Origin: CAYFJO01 sp964343305
GTDB lineage: Bacteria > Planctomycetota > Planctomycetia > Pirellulales > Pirellulaceae
Direction of reading: 5' to 3'
NCBI GenBank assembly: GCA_964343305.1
Contig: CAYFJO010000403.1
Span: 1 to 10,121 of the forward strand
DNA: 10,121 nt
Shown: positions 8,301 to 10,121 of the stretch, piece after piece
How the letters are laid out: each line of letters opens with the position of its first letter
How positions within the stretch are numbered: position 1 is the first letter of the stretch
Made by a program: the position numbers and the translations under genes
The notes under the pieces: generated by a model
What the model was told of the DNA's origin: nothing
Seen by the model: the letters and a program-made list of their open reading frames with translations, nothing else
The model's database searches: none

Positions 8301-9227
8301 CCGATCATCGTCGAAAACGAAATCCACGCGGAACCGTGGGCCTTTGATCTGCACACGGGCAAGGAGCGGGAGCGAATTCATCCGCTCACCGGCGAGTCGA
8401 CCAAGTGGCAATTCAGCCGCCCGGGGCATCACTGCGGGATGGTGACGGCCACGCCCAACACGCTGTTGTTCCGCAGCGGATTCACGGGCTACTATGATTT
8501 GTACAGCGACAGCGGCACGAGCCATTTTGCGGGACACCGCACCGGCTGCTGGATCAACGTCATTCCCGGCAATGGTTTGGTGATGGTGCCCGAAGCCAGT
8601 GCGGGTTGCGTCTGTCAGTTTTCCATCGCATCGACGGTGGTCATGGAGCCCCGCGCGGATCGCGACACCTGGCGAATTTACAGTGCGACGGGCCCCAAGA
8701 CGCCGGTGAAGAATCTCTCGCTGAATCTTGGCGCGCCGGGCGATCGTCGCGATGAATTGGGCCGGCTGTGGCTCGGCTATCCGCGTCCGCAAACGGTTGG
8801 GCGGTTGGAGTACGCCTTCGACTTGCAGACCAAGTTTGCAAGCGGTGGAGATTATTACGATTTCAATTCGGAGTCCATTCAGATTGGCGGTGGGGCCGCT
8901 CCGTGGATCTATACAACCGGGGCTCGCGGAATCAGCCAACTTGAAGTACCATTGCGCGGCGACAAGGACGAGCCCGCCAGATACACGGTCACGTTGCATT
9001 TCGCAGACTTGAATGATGTCAAAGGCGGGCAGCGGATCTTTGACGTCAAGCTGCAGGGTGCGACTGTCACCGAGCGACTGGACATTGCCGCGGAGGCTAA
9101 CGGTTCGCATCAAGCGTTGATTCGCAAGTACGCTGGCGTCGAAGTGTCGAAAAATCTTGTCATTGAACTGGTTCCGCGCAGCGAACGTCCCGCAACGCTG
9201 GCGGCGATTGAAGTCCAGCAAGAGTGA
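5322..9227 (+). CDS. Exported PQQ-repeat beta-propeller protein with embedded methyltransferase-like domain and malectin-like C-terminus
   Basis: The 1301-residue protein starts with a Sec-type signal peptide (hydrophobic 7-21, likely cleavage after the Ala run near 22), so it should act in the periplasm or at the surface. Residues about 25-460 and 655-1125 carry repeated PQQ/quinoprotein-type blades, recognisable by recurring 'VYCLDAADGHEVWKL' or 'AIDVKTGEKLWEY' units (aDaxTGxxxW). Between them, at about 482-608, is a Rossmann fold resembling class I SAM methyltransferases: LIVGSEEGH (506-514), GIEPN (529-533), a later ITIVNADPSD (554-563) and ANLVVSD (571-577). The C-terminus (about 1160-1297) resembles malectin/carbohydrate-binding beta-sandwiches. 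Both propellers hold a charged helical insertion (337-389 and 868-903). I see no haem CxxCH and no adjacent Cys-Cys pair of quinoprotein alcohol dehydrogenases, so the repeats are probably structural rather than PQQ-binding. Multidomain proteins of this kind are common in planctomycetes and lack a known function. A weak AGGA (5309-5312) precedes ATG 5322. The dapF-like gene follows after 11 bp. Confidence 0.88.
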   Translation: MNVLSPGIVWTIASILTLSAAAEDWPTYLNGNDRVGATSESLALPLNLQWTYSSPAPPENAWAGPRSAPIEGKEMRHRVAFDRSIDVACVDGWLYFGSSVDHKVYCVNAKTGEPRWEFYTDAPIRLSPTVWENRVYVGSDDGHVYCLDAADGHEVWKLRVGPADERLLARGRMISRWPVRTGVMIEDGIAYFGAGVFPHETVYLCAVDAATGKFIWRNDRISQQDAGRNDLSPQGYLLCSDEQLFVPSGRSLPKAFSRETGDQIYSKKYSWRTTAGGVVGGSKAVLADGQMYSSGPHHFLAMDQKTGAVGFAFITGRQLTLSGDKGFVATGEQIAAMDRIKHAAATVERQKLNVQMYGLRRKRNSMPRDEYNAQISQLQKQIDALSEVGVEWSTPSDCDAALVLAGDKVFAGGQGRVIALDTATGKETWSADVDGLASGLAVANGCLFISTDQGKIYSFGDGDSPAIGYPKGRIENPYAQSKLAGMYRDAVASIVKRTGIKRGFCLIVGSEEGHLAYELARQTDLRIYGIEPNQEKAEAARRKLDSAGLHGSRITIVNADPSDTPLSNYFANLVVSDTLLLTGKTPGDVTEIARLVKPCGGVVCLTLPDAAPGADTAKSSKTFEQLAAAIDQESQSVQSNAKDQVLARGKLTGVGDWSHQYGDVANTSMSRDYRVKGGMGILWYGDPGPAPMINRHEAAAAPLSTNGRFFIQGTDSILCYDAYNGVYLWEYENPGAIRTGVFNNEETGNLAASDNEFFVAVDDTCTVLDAATGKVLAEHKAPQGDGEIPHVWGFVGYYNGMLLGTSTIRKELADNLRRRGHTVDNLTDSIFAIDVKTGEKLWEYRGQNVMHMTIAVGDDRVFFIDSSITQQQRDALLREDKEALKKLPPEEAKRKEEELKKLDVRTAVAIDAKTGNKLWAKPVDVTNCSRVGIGGGQLTLMYHDNHVVICGANANGHYWRQFLSGQFKERRLVVLDGATGEKLWDKDGNYRHRPIIVENEIHAEPWAFDLHTGKERERIHPLTGESTKWQFSRPGHHCGMVTATPNTLLFRSGFTGYYDLYSDSGTSHFAGHRTGCWINVIPGNGLVMVPEASAGCVCQFSIASTVVMEPRADRDTWRIYSATGPKTPVKNLSLNLGAPGDRRDELGRLWLGYPRPQTVGRLEYAFDLQTKFASGGDYYDFNSESIQIGGGAAPWIYTTGARGISQLEVPLRGDKDEPARYTVTLHFADLNDVKGGQRIFDVKLQGATVTERLDIAAEANGSHQALIRKYAGVEVSKNLVIELVPRSERPATLAAIEVQQE

Positions 9228-9238
9228 AACGGGCAAAC

Positions 9239-10121
9239 ATGAGGTTTTCAAAATACCACGCGCTGGGAAACGACTATGTGGTGGTCGAACACGATCAGTT
9301 CGCGCCGCATATGTCGCCGGAGAACATCGCGCGAGTTTGTGCCGACCATTTTGGCATCGGCGCCGACGGCGTCTTGCTGCGGGGAGCCGAACCCGATGCG
9401 TCTGGCTTTCGCGTTCGCATTTTCAACTCCGACGGCAGCGAAGCGGAAAAGAGCGGCAACGGATTGCGAATCTTTGCGCGGTACTTGTGGGACAACAGCC
9501 TCGTTCAACAAGACCGTTTCACCGTCATCACGGCAGGCGGGCGGGTGTCGTGCCGCGTTTTGCAGAACGGGCGGATCATTTCGGTTGACATGGGGCGGGT
9601 GGAGTTTAACAGCCACGACATCCCTGTCGCTGGGCCGCCGCGCGACGTGATCAACGAATCGATGGACATCAACGGCGAAACCATCACCTTTTCGGCCGTC
9701 AGCATCGGAAATCCACATTGTGTGATCATCTGCGAAAAAGCGACCAGTGAAATGGCACAACGCTTGGGACCGCTGATCGAAACCGAGCGTCTATTTCCCA
9801 ATCAGACCAACGTGCAATTCGTCCAGCCGATGGATCGTCAAAATCTGTGGATTGAAATCTGGGAACGAGGATCGAGGTACACTTTGGCATCGGGCACGAG
9901 CAGTTGTGCCGCCACGGCGGTGGCCAAGCGACTGGGGCTTTGCGACGCAGCCGTCAACGTCCACATGCCCGGCGGGATGCTCGAGATTGAAGTCGCCGAG
10001 GATAACGAAGTGCGGATGACCGGCCCGGTGACCAAGGTAGCCGATGGGGAATTGAGCGACGAGATCTTTACGGATCTCGATGGGCCAAATCAATTTAGAG
10101 AGTCCGATACATCGACCGGTA
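9239..10121 (+). CDS. dapF: Diaminopimelate epimerase family protein with Ser at both catalytic Cys positions (3' end outside window)
   Basis: The frame is open from ATG 9239 through the window end (294 codons visible), slightly longer than typical DapF (about 275-290), so the stop is probably close. DapF interconverts LL- and meso-diaminopimelate for lysine and peptidoglycan synthesis, using two cysteines as acid and base. Family motifs are clear: ALGNDYVVVE (8-17), FGIGADGV (38-45), NSDGSEAE then SGNGLR (63-77), IGNPHCV (156-162) and WERG (208-211). However, the first catalytic Cys (in MCGNG) is Ser72 in EKSGNGLR, and the second (in LACGTG) is Ser218 in TLASGTSSC. Cys223, five residues further on, matches a non-catalytic Cys commonly present in the family. 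The frame and all other motifs are intact, so this is not a decayed gene. It may be a divergent DapF, an isomerase with another substrate, or a non-epimerising homologue. It is probably cotranscribed with the propeller gene 11 bp upstream; there is no strong ribosome binding site. Confidence 0.88.
   Translation, partial: MRFSKYHALGNDYVVVEHDQFAPHMSPENIARVCADHFGIGADGVLLRGAEPDASGFRVRIFNSDGSEAEKSGNGLRIFARYLWDNSLVQQDRFTVITAGGRVSCRVLQNGRIISVDMGRVEFNSHDIPVAGPPRDVINESMDINGETITFSAVSIGNPHCVIICEKATSEMAQRLGPLIETERLFPNQTNVQFVQPMDRQNLWIEIWERGSRYTLASGTSSCAATAVAKRLGLCDAAVNVHMPGGMLEIEVAEDNEVRMTGPVTKVADGELSDEIFTDLDGPNQFRESDTSTG

Noticed and set aside
5322..9227. Reading the propeller protein as a PQQ-dependent alcohol dehydrogenase or quinohaemoprotein
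   Set aside because: There is no CxxCH haem site and no vicinal Cys pair, and the protein is far longer with unrelated domains inserted; only the blade repeats are shared.
7176..9251. 691-codon open frame on the - strand
   Set aside because: It lies antisense to the propeller gene, whose repeat motifs and signal peptide are unmistakable. The antisense product shows no recognisable domain; the open frame reflects the codon bias of the sense gene.
9248..9760. 170-codon open frame on the - strand
   Set aside because: Antisense to the dapF-like gene, which has family motifs across the same bases.

Overview
The window reads as ordinary chromosomal sequence of a Gram-negative-type bacterium, most likely a member of the Planctomycetota (possibly Pirellulales). 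This is an inference from a very long exported protein that combines PQQ-type propeller repeats, a methyltransferase-like fold and a malectin-like C-terminus, an architecture typical of that phylum. No taxonomic marker is present. All genes supported here are on the + strand, and I see no tRNA, rRNA, CRISPR array, transposase or integrase.

Layout: (1) 3-242, the C-terminal end of a tetrapyrrole gene, probably uroporphyrinogen-III C-methyltransferase (cobA), cut by the window start. (2) 320-2008 and 1986-3365, a two-component pair overlapping by 23 bp: a six-helix membrane histidine kinase with a RegB/PrrB-like quinone-binding signature and a PAS domain, then an NtrC-family sigma-54 activator. 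(3) 3366-3648, a spacer that ends in a long, nearly perfect hairpin just before the next start codon. (4) 3649-5073, dihydrolipoyl dehydrogenase (lpdA) with its redox cysteines and His-Glu pair intact. (5) 5074-5321, a spacer with candidate promoters, including a possible sigma-54 -24/-12 element. (6) 5322-9227, the 1301-residue exported propeller protein. (7) 9239 to the window end, a diaminopimelate epimerase family protein that begins 11 bp after the propeller gene and runs off the window.

How the parts may fit: a redox-sensing kinase, an activator that needs sigma-54 and a tetrapyrrole gene side by side suggest control of haem, sirohaem or respiratory functions by the state of the quinone pool (inference). 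LpdA provides the E3 subunit of 2-oxoacid dehydrogenase complexes, whose E1 and E2 genes are not in the window. The propeller gene and the dapF-like gene look like one transcription unit.

The strongest anomaly is that the DapF-family protein has serine at both positions where diaminopimelate epimerase uses catalytic cysteine, while the surrounding motifs are well conserved. Next are the methyltransferase-like domain inside a protein with a Sec signal peptide, the pairing of a RegB-type sensor with an NtrC-type regulator, and the 24-bp-arm hairpin before lpdA.
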